NCBI GenBank assembly: GCA_028015205.1
Contig: CM051518.1
Location: 28,338,501-28,402,500, forward strand
Source of the DNA: Mytilisepta virgata
Taxonomy: Eukaryota > Mollusca > Bivalvia > Mytilida > Mytilidae
Direction: 5' to 3'
Length of the DNA: 64,000 nucleotides
Positions 27,360 through 40,082 of the stretch are shown piece after piece. The notes beneath the pieces are model-generated. The model did no database searches. It had not been told where the DNA came from and was given only the letters and a program-made list of their open reading frames with translations. Position 1 is the stretch's first letter. Each line of letters opens with the position of its first letter. Both the position numbers and the translations under genes were made by a program.

Positions 27360-30225
27360 AGCAAAATAAAAAGTTAAAATTTAACATTATCAACTGTTAT
27401 GCATGAGAGAGAGATACGCATGAGTGGAAAGGGCTACATCGATTCCCCAACACAATTTTAATCGTGCTCAAATGAAAAATTTATACGGATTTTCTTTTAC
27501 ATATTTGAAAAAAAGAAAAGTAAAAATTCCTTTATGATCACCTGCAACATAAATATCATAAATGTTCTTTGTGTTAATTTTAGTAACAAATTTTTGTTGA
27601 GCAATCTAAATAATGTTGTAAAAAGCTTTGTCGTTGTGGAACCAATGTTAATTGATTATTAATTTGAATCTGAATCCTGTTTCTACAAAATAATATAAAC
27701 TTTAACAACCACAATAGGTAATTTCAAATCTATTAAAATGCACTCACAGATATGTTTGATATAAATTTTTGGTATTATTTCCTGAACTAAAAGAGGAAAA
27801 AATATAATATAAAGATTTTATGCTCATCTTTTTTTCATTAAACGTATATAAAAAGGTTATCTAGTTTCTGGATATTGTTTGAAAGTATGAAGTAAGAATT
27901 GGTAAAGTTTTGACAACGGTCTTAATCCAGAATATAAGTAGCTGCGGAACATTAGCCCTTACGATCCTTGTGCTACGGTTCCGCAATTAAGAATAGAGGT
28001 GGATTCATTGTAGTCGCGTGTCTCTTTTATCATAAATTGTTTTGCAAACAAGAAAACTTATAAAATTTTTAAAGAACGAAGACATAAAAAAACATCAGTG
28101 AATGTATAACTGTTCATTATTACAACCATTTATAACAAATGTATAAAAGACACTTTAAAAATGAGACACTGAGCGACCTTAATACTGTGTCTTTGTATTG
28201 ACAATGAATAATTTAGGAATACAAAACGAAAACACAGTCTTATTTAATATTGCCCTTTTGTCTGTTTTCAGAATCCGATATATATGAATAAAGTTCAGCC
28301 TGTGACACCAGATTTGAATTTTGACTTACAAGTTCCCAGTGAAACCAAAGTTTTAATCGCTATTTTAAATTTTGCATTACCCAAAAAATCAAAGGGATAC
28401 CATCTACAGAGGATGGAATTCTTACCCGTTCGAATGACGGAATAAATAAAAATATACATAAAGGGGGTTCAAATGAAAGTATTATCCTTGCCCTTTTAAA
28501 GGCACTTGTAGTTTAATGGAAAATATACCTATAGTCATATTTGAGTCGCTTTATCGCAAATTAGAAGATCATTATAAAAATGTAATACTAAAAGTATAGA
28601 TATATTTAATAAATTCAAACTAATCGATCAGTCAAATCTCAATTAAAAATTAAATTATTTTTTTATCTTTAGTGGTCTATTGTTTTCTTGTCAAACGGCG
28701 ATTCTCGCACTTTAAAATTGGTAGAATAGAATGTTGATTGCTGTAAAGGCTTTAGAAAATCGGATTCTTGGTAAAAGTCTCGCCAAGTTGAGAAAGAGGA
28801 GGACAATTGTTGTGCGTCCATAATTCTATGTGATTTTTTAATCTGTTGTATTTTGATTTTTAACGGCAGATTTAAAATTGGTTTCATTGTTAAATAGATT
28901 TATTTTTACTGTTTTACGGCAAATTATTTGGAGTAAAGAGTTTTATCATTCACCACCTGGAATCGGCCAGAAAGATAGAATGTTTTAGAGTGCAGTATTC
29001 ATATATAAACTTAAATTCAATCATCATTATTTTACAGCAAAAGCATAAAAAATTGCTACGGTTATTCATACACAATAATAGCATTTATGCAGAATTACTC
29101 TTCATTTAAAAAACGTATGCAATGCAAAAGTCTCCCAAAACTAACACTGACTCAATGGTTTTCTTCTGTCAATTTAATTGTGATAGTCATGAGGAGATTA
29201 ATCTTTAAAATTCCCACACTTAAGTTAAGCTATTAACTATTTTTTTAACTTCTAAGCATCACTCAGCTTTAGGTACGTGATACCCAAGAGGGAGTATTAT
29301 ATACGAGAGGCAATTGATTAAAAGCTTATTCAGTCAACAGAAACAACTATCGTTTTGACAGACATCAATACAAAACAATGTTTTCTCCAACTAAGAAAAA
29401 ACTTGTTGAAAAATCTTGTATTTCAGTAACTTGCATTTGACTTTTTAATCGATCCTTTAAAAAAAACTCCGGTTTTACGTGTTTAAAGAGAAAAGGGAAT
29501 TTGGAGTACAATTGCACTTTGTAACACGAATTGAGTGTAAAAGACACAAAAAAAAAACGTTCTGAGAATTTATTTTAAGATCCAAATCAAACTTAAGGCA
29601 GGAGTAATTAGTAAGTACATGTAAACATGCTTCGATCAACAGAAATGGGTGTTTTGAAATACATATAATATATTAATGTGATATGATTAAAGTAAAATTA
29701 AAATTCTTTGATACCAATTTTGAAAATTATGGTGAATTGAATTTCAATTCACAATCGTTAGTTGTATCCTAAAAATAACGATTGTGAATTGAAAATTTTG
29801 CCACTTACAGTTTTTGGAAGAAGTCTTTATGTGGAAGCCCGAAATCATTTCCCTACTTATTATTAGAGTAGTAATTTCATATCAGCTGAATTCCTGGATC
29901 TGACAAGTAAAAGTTTAGACATAAACGCACTAATTATATACTCGTAATATATATATAATATAAAAAGTATCGTAACTGTCCGTCAAGCTCATTTTATCAA
30001 GTTGCATTTTTGTTCTTTTGTGTTTATCACTTTGAATTGTCTAGTTTTTATTATATTTTCAATAACCACCAATAAGAATTAAACAAATTTTCAAAAAGCA
30101 GTCTCGTACCTGGTAATTCTGAATTCATAAATTCAAAATGAAATAAAAAATGGAAAAAAGGAGTTTGATAAGTTATGTTAACTTGCAAAAAATATGAAGA
30201 ACGTTTCATATTTGCCAAAGGTCAT
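27360..30225. other. intergenic DNA, no gene recognised
   Basis: AT-rich. The 72-codon minus-strand frame at 28669..28887 has no recognisable domain. Two small hairpins stand out: TGCGGAAC/GTTCCGCA at 27943..27985, and a perfect 19-bp stem at 29742..29794. Confidence 0.5.
29742..29794. repeat. perfect 19-bp inverted repeat with 15-nt loop
   Basis: TTTCAATTCACAATCGTTA at 29742..29760 is the exact reverse complement of 29776..29794. There is no T-run after it and no gene directly next to it. Confidence 0.8.
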
Positions 30226-30862
30226 TTTTAGCTCACCTGGCCCAACAGATGAGCTTTTGTCATCACTTGGCGTCCGTCGTCCGTCGGTATGTAAATGTTT
30301 ACATTTTGATCTTCTTCTGAAATTCCTAGGTCAAATGAACTGAAACTTGGTATGAAGCATCTATGGTAGGGCCTTCATAAAGTTTGCGTATTTCAACCCA
30401 GTTGGACAGCTAATATGGGTGCCATGATGAATTCTAATTTCTGATTGGTCAAAAGCATCTGCGGAAGGACCTTTATAAAATTTGCATATTTCGTCCTAGA
30501 CGAAAAGCGAATATGACGGCAATGATGAATTCCTATTTCTGATTGGTCAAAATTTAAAAAATGTTCTTTTCTTAAACCGCAAAGCCAAATGAATTGTCCC
30601 TTGGTATGAAACATCTATGGCAGGACCTATATAAAATTTTATTATTTCTTCCCGGTCAGAAAGCTAATATGGCGGCCATGATGAATTCTTATTTATGATT
30701 GGTCAAAATTTGAAACATCTTCTCTGGAATTAAATAGCCAAATGAACTGATACTTGTTATGAAGCATCGATGGAAGGTCCATTACAATTTTCACTTGATA
30801 TGAAATAAAATGGATTGATTTTGGGACTGTCAGGTGAGCTCAATTCTCTTGAGACTCTTGTT
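30226..30862 (+). repeat. AGCTCACCTGG-type interspersed repeat, copy 4
   Basis: Starts TTTTAGCTCACCTGGCCCAA with AGATGAGCTTTTGTCATCAC and ends TGTCAGGTGAGCTCAATTCT with CTTGAGACTCTTG. Three to four internal units carry ATATGGCGGCCATGATGAAT and TATTTCTGATTGGTCAAAA. Shortest complete copy in the window, so the best guide to the family's ends. Confidence 0.8.
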
Positions 30863-31149
30863 TTATACTTGTGGTTACATTTGTTGGATTTTGAAATAAT
30901 TTGCAGGGTCTTGTTGATTGTGTTTTTACTCTGTGTTAAACCTAGGATATAGTTTTCTTTGTTAAGTCCTATAGGATGTTGTCTCATTGGCGTTTACCCC
31001 TTATCTTTAATTTTCGTGTGTAGGTTATTTTATTTTCAGTTAAAAAATTCCAATTTTGAATTGTTCAAATAAATATTATTTGTACACCTACTCATTTCAA
31101 AATAAGCATATTATTCCACCGAATAACTCAGTCATATTGTTCATACAAA

Positions 31150-31608
31150 TACTCGTTGAAATGCGTCGTATACAGCATAGTATAAATTTACTATATCTAA
31201 TATTAGTATCTTTGGATTGTTATTTTGAAACTCCTGGGATGATGTCTCTGCTGGTGGACCCTAGGTCCCCGAGGGTATTCACCAACCCAGTCGTCAGACA
31301 TGTCTGACATGATTATTCATTGATTTGTTATAGAAATTACCAGTATTTAGCAAAATTCAAAAATAATAGAAATACTAAGGGTTCATTCCTTGTATTGCAC
31401 ATAGTAGATCTCCTTAGCTGAAATTTGGCTTCCTATTTCGGTATTTTTGGTTGAGTAGTTCTTGCTTAATATAAGTTTGGTTTTTGGTCTTCCAAATGTT
31501 TCGGTTTTAATGCTGCTGATGAGAGGTAACTCCTTGAAATGCGTCGTATACAGCATAGTATAAATTTACTATATCTAATATTAGTATCTTTGGATTGTTA
31601 TTTTATCA
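31150..31608 (+). repeat. ~380-bp-period dispersed repeat, copy 1
   Basis: The block GAAATGCGTCGTATACAGCA...TTGGATTGTTATTTT occurs twice, starting at about 31157 and 31537 (period 380). It flanks a middle containing GGTGGACCCTAGGTCCCCGA, GACATGTCTGACATGATTAT and GTTTCGGTTTTAATGCTGCT. The same arrangement recurs at 57995..58566 with only scattered differences. Confidence 0.8.
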
Positions 31609-31862
31609 CCTTTTACGATTGTACCAGTACTGGTTAGTCTCCAAATTTCGTGATAATTATTCTAATAAAAATGGTCATAATCTCCATTGATAATCGACCA
31701 TTAACACATATTTAATTGTGGTACCGGGAAGTCATTGTTCAAATGACGTTATTTTTTCTGGTGTTGTTATCATCAATCTTTATTCATTATAATTAATTTG
31801 TATCTAATAATCAAACATGAATTTGTCAACTTCCTGACCAATAACACATAAAATAAAATCAG
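31609..31862 (+). repeat. direct duplicate of 34195..34432
   Basis: Shares CGATTGTACCAG, TTTCGTGATAA, CATTGTTCAAATGACGTTAT then TTTTTCTGGTGTTGTTAT, TTGTATCTAATAATCAAACATGA and AACACATAAAAT, in the same order and spacing as the block at 34195. An old duplication that flanks the 75-bp minisatellite. Confidence 0.65.
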
Positions 31863-32949
31863 TGGATATTGTACTTTAGTGTATATAATTCACGAAGGAA
31901 AGTCAAAGGCATATCGTTTGGCACACAGCATTGGTAGAACTAGACCCCGCATGGTCTTTATAAAGTCTAGAAAAGCAGCAAATCCAGGTGTGTCTTTCAA
32001 GCTCGTTTTTGGTAGATCACCTCTGTTTAGTCATGAAAACTCATATTTTGGATTTTATATTTATCACTGAAACCAAGAGGCTAGTCTGGCTTGTTATCCC
32101 TTTTCTTTAACAACCATTGGATGAAATCTGCTTATAATTAATCATCGAGTAATCAAAATCTTGAGACGGGATTTTAATTGTCAAGAGGAGTGGTTTTATA
32201 AAGGGTAAGCATTATGCTTTTACGTGGACATTTATAATTGAAATATTTTGAAATTTTCAGTATCCCAATCGTTTATATCACCTCAAACAGTCCCTTTGAT
32301 TTCTAATTTTAGTGTAATGAAATTTTAAATTGTTGAAACTCCTGGAAACTAAGAATCATCTATCTCAGGCATGACTTTAACCTTCGATGTTTTTTTTTGG
32401 TCATTTAGGATATGATTCTGTTCTATAAAATTGTTAGTTATTGTTCCTGCTTTCCATTTGATTGTTGCTGATGTTTCCTTGAAACAATCACAAAATTACA
32501 CATAAATAAGGAATAAACTCTTGAACTCTGGTTGTCCAATAATTCGGTTAAAATTTTTTAACACACTGGTCTAATTTCGTAATAATATCTTGCTTGTGAA
32601 GAAATGCAAGAAAACCGTCTGTCAGCTGGTTAAAAGATTTAGAAAACATAACAACTTTTGTTTTCCTGGTAAACAAAATCTGTAGTAGATACCAACATAT
32701 CTTAATTAAAAACAGGGTGCTTCTACATTTTTCGGTCATTTTGGTATTTGGGTCTATTCTGCAGTGTTTTGGTTTACTGATTTTGATTTCCACATTTTCG
32801 GCCTTGAGCACTAATTGTTGAAATTTATCTACTCCTTTTGTAGATCTTTCATATCTTGTCTTCTATGGAAAAAATGTTAACAAGTCACATACATTTAAAT
32901 CAAAGCTCATACTGCTACGAATTCAGCATTGTTTTGACATCAATATTTT

Positions 32950-33625
32950 TTCTTTTTTGCTGATATAATGCTAATCAATAAAGGATACAAATTCAGCATT
33001 GTTATCACATCAATGAATTTTGTTTTTTGTTTCCAAATACATTGCTAATTCATAAAGGATACAAATTCAGCATTGTTATCACATCAATGAATTTTGTGTT
33101 TTTGTTTGCAGAAACATTGATAATTCATAAAGGATACAAATTCAGCATTGTTATCACATCAATGAATTTTGTGTTTTTGTTTCCAAATACATTGCTAATT
33201 CATAAAGGATACAAATTCAGCATTGTTATCACATCAATGAATTTTGTGTTTTTGTTTGCAGAAACATTGATAATTCATAAAGGATACAAATTCAGCATTG
33301 TTATCACATCAATGAATTTTGTGTTTTTGTTTGCAGAAACATTGATAATTCATAAAGGATACAAATTCAGCATTGTTATCACATCAATGAATTTTGTGTT
33401 TTTGTTTGCAGAAACATTGATAATTTATAAAGGATACAAATTCAGCATTGTTATCACATCAATGAATTTTGTTTTTTGTTTGCAGATACATTGCTAATTC
33501 ATAAAGGATACCAATTCAGCATTATCACATCAATGAATCCGGCTTGTTTTTTGTATGCAGATATATTCCTAATTCATAAAGGATACGAATTTCGTATTGT
33601 AATCATATCTATGAATCTTGTTTTG
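32950..33625 (+). repeat. 75-bp minisatellite, about nine units
   Basis: Unit: TTCATAAAGGATACAAATTC, AGCATTGTTATCACATCAAT, GAATTTTG, then a T-rich spacer. Because 75 is a multiple of three, the array keeps a 25-aa repeat open from 33027 to 33497. Unit subtypes (CCAAATACATTGCTA or GCAGAAACATTGATA) alternate and then run as blocks. A diverged relative, TTCATAAAGGATATAAATTT, sits at about 34474. No signal of a real protein. Confidence 0.85.
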
Positions 33626-33846
33626 TTGGCAGATATTAGCCCCTTACATAACTATATTATTCAGATTTTATTATGTTTATTACATTGTAAAACATCCTTT
33701 GATTTACATAGTCTACAGAATGTTGTGATGTTGTTTCCCTATCTTTAATACTATATGTAGATAATCTAATAATTGGTTTTAAAAACAATATAATTTTAAA
33801 GATTTTTTAAAAAAAATATTCTATTTATACCAACAAATCCGAAATA

Positions 33847-34109
33847 GGGGCCTCGGTGGCCGAGTGGTCTAGGTAGTTCGTCATGACTACTAGTGACCAC
33901 TAGCCTGTCAACGCTGAGGTTGCGAGTTCGAATCTCATCTTGTGGCGGGGTGTTTTCGACTCCGATCTTAATTGACAAGGATTGCCAATTTTCCTACCGA
34001 AGGTCGGTGGTTCTCTCCGGGTACTCCGGCTTCCTCTACCAATAAAAACTGGCCGCCGCGAAATAGCCAAATGTGCCGGAAATGGCGTAAAACCCCAATT
34101 AAACAAACA
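33847..34109 (+). mobile_element. full-length tRNA-derived SINE with 15-bp target duplication
   Basis: The head (33847..33965) looks like a tRNA gene: A box TGGCCGAGTGG at 33857 and B box GAGTTCGAATC at 33924. It is followed by the body CTTAATTGACAAGG..., the central GGTCGGTGGTTCTCTCCGGG block and an AACAAACAAA tail. AACAAATCCGAAATA is present exactly on both sides (33832..33846 and 34110..34124), the product of LINE-type retroposition. The head has RNA polymerase III promoter boxes but also an extra arm and no acceptor-stem match, so it is not a tRNA gene. Confidence 0.9.
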
Positions 34110-34194
34110 AACAAATCCGAAATAAGCAGATTATTCCATGCGTAACTAATTTATAAAATTCATACAGTTACCACATTTTACACAAAAACTAAAA

Positions 34195-34432
34195 TTTTCG
34201 ATTGTACCAGGAATGATCAGACAGTACGATTCTACCTCTAAAGGTCAGTATTCAAACTTCGTGATAAAACATAAGTGACGTCAATTTAACTGTAGTAACC
34301 AGAAATCATTGTTCAAATTGACGTTATTTTTTCCGGTGTTGTTATTGTCGTCAATTTTTAATCTTTATCATTTATTTGTATCTAATAAGCAAACATGAGG
34401 TTAATCAATTACCTGACTAATTACACATAAAA
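34195..34432 (+). repeat. direct duplicate of 31609..31862
   Basis: Second copy of the block that contains CATTGTTCAAATTGACGTTA and TTTTCCGGTGTTGTTATTG; diverged and with small indels. See the first copy at 31609. Confidence 0.65.
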
Positions 34433-36667
34433 TGTCCAACAGGTTTTACTGATCATTTAAATGATATTGCTTATTCATAAAGGATATAAATTTAATATTG
34501 TCATCAGATAAATGAATCTCTTTTTTATAGGCAGAAAATATTCAACTATTTATTAGATCTTTACATAATACATGTAATAAGATTATTCAGATTTTATTAT
34601 GATTATTACGTTGCATAATATCATTCTTTGACGTTGAAATATTAAATCCTTTAGTAAGTACTGATACTATTATTGTGTTGAACAGCTTTACAATTTTGTC
34701 AACACCGTATTTGAGTCCAGATCTTTGACAGCCAGCATTCATTGTTTATACATCGGTTGTTGATCCTTCTTGTTACTTTAAATTAATGTTTAGGTTATTT
34801 TCTTATGTATTGAATACGTTTTCGGTTAATCTTTAGTGTTTACATGTGCTTTTATTTTTGCTCTTTATCATAAAATTCAACAAACAACAAAACAGAAAAG
34901 TAAACACTGACATACCAATCAATCAAAGCGAAGTAACTGATAGAACTCCGGACAAAAAATAACACAAAAGAGTACACACCACAACATAAACACACCAGAG
35001 AGTCAGGATAGTCCGACTTGGTACATTAGTGTAACCTCATCGCACATTATATTTCCATGCCCTGGCCCTGTCCCTTGCCTCAAGTCACAACTATTTTGGT
35101 AACTGGCATGCATTGTGTCTTTGAAGCCATTTAGAGTTGGATTTGCCACTGTACGGAAGATCATATTGACGGCCTATATTTTTTGATTCCCATCAGATAT
35201 GATGTCGTATCCTTGACACTCACCCCATATCCGTTCATTTTCATATATATACAGTTCATCAAAATCATCAGTGTTGGAATATTTGATAAAAAAAATACTG
35301 AAGCGATAGGACAGAGGAAAAGCCTGCAAGACCAAAACCCAAAAGACAAAGTAAATTTGTGACAGAGACCAACAACTACAAAATATAACAAAACAGCAAC
35401 TAAACAGAACAAGAACAAGTCTAAAGACACAAAAACTAAAGCACTAGCAATTTAATCCCTCTAATAACTGGGAGTGAAAGCAAAGTAAGCATGTTCTGCT
35501 CTCTTGACGTCGCCAGTCACATTATTCCAAATAAATTATAAAAAATGAAGTTGCTTTTATGGTAAAGTTAGAAAGAACAAATAATTACTGAACAATTACT
35601 CTGGTTTTCATGGGATATATGAGTGCTCATTCCTTTGCGATTTTTTTTTATTGATCTTAATGTTAATCTATTGGCTAGTTTAAAGATTGTACAGCATTTT
35701 ATGCCTAATATCTTTTTTATTACAAACATTTATTTTTAGGGGAATTTGATGCAGAAAGACAAACTCCAAAATGTGGCAAGAAAGCAAATATTTGTACGTT
35801 TGAATATGACCGTAATTGTGTCTTTGTTAATGAATATGATTATTCTTATGTTAATCTGACCGAGAAATATTTTAAGATCAATTATACATGCACAGTTCAA
35901 CAATCTTTTAAATTTAGCAATTTCCATTGGGAATTCGATAACGTTCGTTCAATAATAAGCATAAAACGAAAACTATTCTGAAGAAGCCGCCTACTGAGTT
36001 GAAAATTGAAAGAATCAGAAAGAAAATTTTACTAAAAAAATGTGCTATATCATTATTAATACTCATCGAAATTCAGCCAAAGAAAATAGGTTATTTTCCA
36101 ACAGATGATTTATGCGGGGGCAAAATAAAATGATGATATTTTCAAGATATGATTATTAAAATTATTTTAAATGATAAGTAAGTGTAGAAGAGGGTTCAAG
36201 TGATCGTGCTTACTGCAATATAGAGACGAATATGATTCAGAAGAAATCGTGTACGAAGATTTACACGAGTTCTTCTTATGTGCATAAGGTTGTGAAGATT
36301 AGAAGATTGTCAATATTCATTTCAAAAACGGCATTACGTAAACAATGGAAACAACCTAACTTGGTCAATGGTAGATAACAGTAGTGTTACCTATCAACAA
36401 ACATCAAAACATTTCTCCAAAAACATTGTTTTAGTTATACAAAACACATTTATCATAAATAAAGGTACATCAAGTTTTTATAAAAATATTTTTAACATCT
36501 CCTCCAAGAAATGTTCGAACTTATTTCAAACCTGTTTATACTTTCGTTTTAACATTGTTGTGTGTTGTGTGCATTAGCAACACAAGGTCCTCACGTTGTC
36601 CTACTTTCGATTACTTTCAAAGATTACAAACTTCCACTGCTGCGAATAAGTCTGTCCGGCGATAATT
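34433..36667. other. intergenic or 3' UTR of the receptor gene, no gene recognised
   Basis: The part nearest 36667 should contain the minus-strand 3' UTR of the receptor gene, but I cannot place its end. Around 34870..35040 is an A/C-rich block with GAGTCAGGATAG...TGGTAC that also occurs, diverged, near 49370. Nothing else recognised. Confidence 0.45.
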
Positions 36668-36840
36668 TCATCTGTTCCCACAGCTAAAAGAATATGAAGT
36701 GACCATTCCTTTCTTTCTGTTTTGTCCTCTTTTGTTGAAGCTACACTTTAGAATTTTCAGAAATGTTCGTCTGAAGTTTGCATTACACAGTGCGTAGCAC
36801 ATGGGATTGATTGTACTGTTGATATAACAAAACCAATAAG
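36668..36840 (-). CDS. muscarinic acetylcholine receptor, coding exon 2 (TM7 and C-tail)
   Basis: Acceptor TTTTTCAG ends at 36841 (minus strand). The exon joins in phase 1 to the donor at 52224/52223, making GCT (Ala603). It encodes [20 protein letters not shown] then [12 protein letters not shown] and ends [24 protein letters not shown], 56 residues after the junction codon. [10 protein letters not shown] is the TM7/NPxxY signature of muscarinic receptors, and the [11 protein letters not shown] stretch is helix 8. The upstream part of the same open frame (to 36898) is intron. The gene's other coding exon lies 15.4 kb away; see 52224..54030. Confidence 0.92.
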
Positions 36841-37434
36841 CTGAAAAACACGGAAATTGTAAAATTGAAAGATAATGAATTATATAAAAGGTATCCAAAT
36901 TAGATTAAAAAACTATTCTAAATTAAATGTACAAAATAATGGGTAGGTAACATCGTATTGTTATATATAATATGCATATTCTTCGTTTAAATTGTATTAT
37001 ACAGAATCAATCAAAGTATGAAATTTGTAATACCTAAAAATTTCTGAAGTTGTAGTTTTTTTTAACCCCATAAATTAAGTCAAATCGCCGAGCTGTCAAA
37101 ATTTAACACTGCGTAGAAAAAACCTCTTCACTAGCAAAATGTGATCGGGTGTTGGACGAGGAGGGAGGGGTTAGAAAACAAATGGTATATTCCGAGAATT
37201 CTATAAAGCTTTGATACAGTTTTCGTTTTTGTACATTTTATCGCAGTTAGTATTGATTTAATAACAACTTATCTGATGAATTCTAAATGTATGTCAAGGC
37301 CTTTAAAATTGGAAACTAATTAATAAGCAAAATTACAGCTTTTGATAATTATAATGTAATTTAATAGCGAGGGCTATGGGATTGCTGTGCTCGCATCATT
37401 GGCCACGCCAACATCATATTAAATAATTGTCGAC

Positions 37435-38404
37435 AAAACAATTCTGAAAACAACACAATGAAGGGTAAAGTCAGTAAGATAAAAGACAACAAAACAATTC
37501 TGAAACAACATAATGAAGGGGAAAGTCAATAAGATAAATGAAAACAAAACAATTCTGAAACAACATAATGAAGGGGAAAGTCAGTAAGAAAAATGACGAC
37601 AAAACAATTCTGAAACAATATAATGAAGGGGAAAGTCAGTAAGATAAATAAAAACAAAACAATTCTGGAACAACATAATGAAAGGGAAAGTCAGTAAGAT
37701 AAATTACGACAAAACAATTCTGAAACAACATACTGAAGGGGAAAGTCTGTAAGATAGATGACGACAAAACAATTCTGAAACAACATAATGAAGGGGAAAG
37801 TCAGTAAGATAAATGACGACAAAACAATTCTGAAACATATATTGTAATGAAGGGGAAAGTCTGTAAGATAAATGACGACAAAACAATTCTGAAACAACAT
37901 AATGAAGGGGAAAGTCAATAAGATAAATGAAAACAAAACAATTCTGGAACAACATAATGAAAGGGAAAGTCAGTAAGATAAATTACGACAAAACAATTCT
38001 GAAACAACATAATGAAGGGGAAAGTCAGTAAGATAAATTACGACAAAACAATTCTGAAACAACATAATGAAGGGGAAAGTCAGTAGGATAAATGACGAAA
38101 AAACAATTCTGAAACAACGTAATGAAGGGGGAAAGTCAGTAAGAAAAATGACAACAAAACAATTCTGAAAAAGCATAATGAAGGGGAAGTCAGTAAGATA
38201 AATGACAACAAAACAATTCTGAAACAACATCATGAAAGTCAGTAAGATAAATGACGACAAAACAATTCTGAAAAAATATAATGAAGGGGAAAGTCAGTAA
38301 GATAAATAAAAACAAAACAATTCTGGAACAACATAATGAAAGGGAAAGTCGGTAAGATAAATGACAACAAAACAATTCTGAAAAAGCATAATGATGGGGA
38401 AAGT
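37435..38404 (+). repeat. 55-bp tandem array, about 17 units
   Basis: Unit AAAACAATTCTGAAACAACA / TAATGAAGGGGAAAGTCAGT / AAGATAAATGACGAC repeats head to tail with no spacers and with small substitutions (GACGAC or AAAAAC, CAGTAAG or CAATAAG). Minus-strand frames rich in FILLTFPFIMLFQNCFVV are repeat translations. It abuts the pearl-like array at 38404. Confidence 0.9.
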
Positions 38405-40082
38405 CCCTTTAGTGGTTTAGGACGAGTTGCGGATGGCATACTGGTACCCCCTATCACAAGGAATGGCAAGGTCCATGTTTTGGTATGGAAAACCCCAAAT
38501 GTTTGTCAGATGAAAATCTAAAATAGGAGGTGCACTATAGCATCATTTTAAAAAAAGATTCTCTTAAAATTTCATGAAATTCCATTCAGTGGTTTAGGAG
38601 GAGTTGCGGATGGCATACTGGAACCCCCTATCACAATGAATGGCAAAGTCCATGTGTTGGTATGGAAAACCCGAAATGTTGGTCAGATCAAAATCTAAAA
38701 TAGGAGGTGCACTACAGTATCATGTAATAAAGATCCTCTGAAAGTTTCATCAAATTCCATTCAGTGGTTTAGGAGGAGTTGCGGATGGCATCATGGTACC
38801 CCTATCACAATGAATGTCAAAGTCCATGTTTTGGTATGGGCAACCCCAAATATTCTTCAGATCAAAATCTAATATAGGAGGTGCACTATGGCATCATGTA
38901 ATAAAGATCCTCTGAAAGTTTCATCAAATTCCATTCAGTGGTTTAGGAGGAGTTGCGGATGGCATCATGGTACCCCTATCACAATGAATGTCAAAGTCCA
39001 TGTTTTGGTATGGGTAACCCCAAATATTCTTCAGATCAAAATCTAAAATAGGAGGTGCACTATGGCATCATGTAATAAAGATCCCCTGAAAGTTTCATCA
39101 AATTCCAAACAGTGGTTGAGGAGGAGTTGCGGATGGCATCATGGTACCCCTATCACAATGAATGTCAAAGTCCATGTTTTGGTATGGGTAGCCCCAAATG
39201 TTCATCAGATCAAAATCTAAAATAGGAGGTGCACTATGGCATCATGTAATAAAGATCCTCTGAAAGTTTCATCAAATTCCATTTAGTGGTTTAAGAGGAG
39301 TTGCGGATGGCATACTGGAACCCCCTATCACAATGAATGGCAAAGTCCATGTGTTGGTATGGGAAACCCCAAATGTTGGTCAGATCAAAATCTAAAATAG
39401 GAGCTGCACTACAGTATCATGTAATAAAGATCCTCTGAAAGTTTCATCAAATTCCATTCAGTGGTTTAGGAGGAGTTGCGGATGGCATCGTGGTACCCCT
39501 AACATAATGAATTTCAAAGTCCATGTTTTGGTATGGGCAACCCCAAATATTCATCAGATCAAAATCTAAAATAGGAGGTGCACTATGGCATCATGTAATA
39601 AAGATCCCCTGAAAGTTTCATCAAATTCCATTCAGTGGTTTAGGAGGAGTTGCGGATGGCATCATGGTACCCCTATCACAATGAATGTCAAAGTCCATGT
39701 TTTGGTATGGGTAACCCCAAATATTCTTCAGATCAAAATCTAAAATAGGAGGTGCACTATGGCATCATGTATTAAAGATCCTCTGAAAGTTTCATCAAAT
39801 TCCATACAGTGGTTTAGGAGGAGTTGCGGATGGCATCATGGTACCCCCTATCACATTGAAAGTCATGTTTTTCTATGGGAAACCCCAAAAATTGGTCCGA
39901 TCAAATTCTAAAATAGGAGGTGCACAATGCCATCATGGGATGAAGATTCTCTGAAAGTTTCATCAAATTCCATTCAGTAGTTTAAGAGGAGTTGCGGATA
40001 CAAAGTTCGGACGAACGGACGGACGGACGGACGGACACAACGAATACTATATACCCCGCTTTTTTGAAAAGCGGGGGTATAA
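38404..40082 (+). mobile_element. pearl-like non-autonomous element (tandem 174-bp core)
   Basis: About nine units of 174-175 bp. Landmarks AAGTTTCATCAAATTCCATT, GGTTTAGGAGGAGTTGCGGA, TTGGTATGGG and AAATAGGAGGTGCACTATGG recur at about 38745, 38919 and 39093 and onward. The core is followed by ACGAACGGACGGACGGACGG (an ACGG-type microsatellite) and a hairpin ATACCCCGCTTTT/AAAGCGGGGGTAT, then AAAAA. This layout matches bivalve pearl elements, thought to be Helitron-related. I see no Helitron CTRR terminus, so that link is inference. Confidence 0.75.

Noticed and set aside
28669..28887. 72-codon minus-strand frame as a small gene
   Set aside because: No recognisable domain, splice partner, or repeat relation; its length is within chance for the region. 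Kept only as a note.
33027..33497. 156-codon frame as a repeat protein
   Set aside because: The frame exists because the minisatellite period (75 bp) is a multiple of three. Units have no protein-like conservation and the frame is lost at the array edges.
33847..33965. A genuine tRNA gene
   Set aside because: A and B boxes are present, but there is no complementary acceptor stem. The segment continues into a SINE body and tail bounded by a 15-bp target duplication.
37435..38404. CRISPR-like array
   Set aside because: Units are contiguous 55-bp tandem repeats with no unique spacers, in an animal intron.
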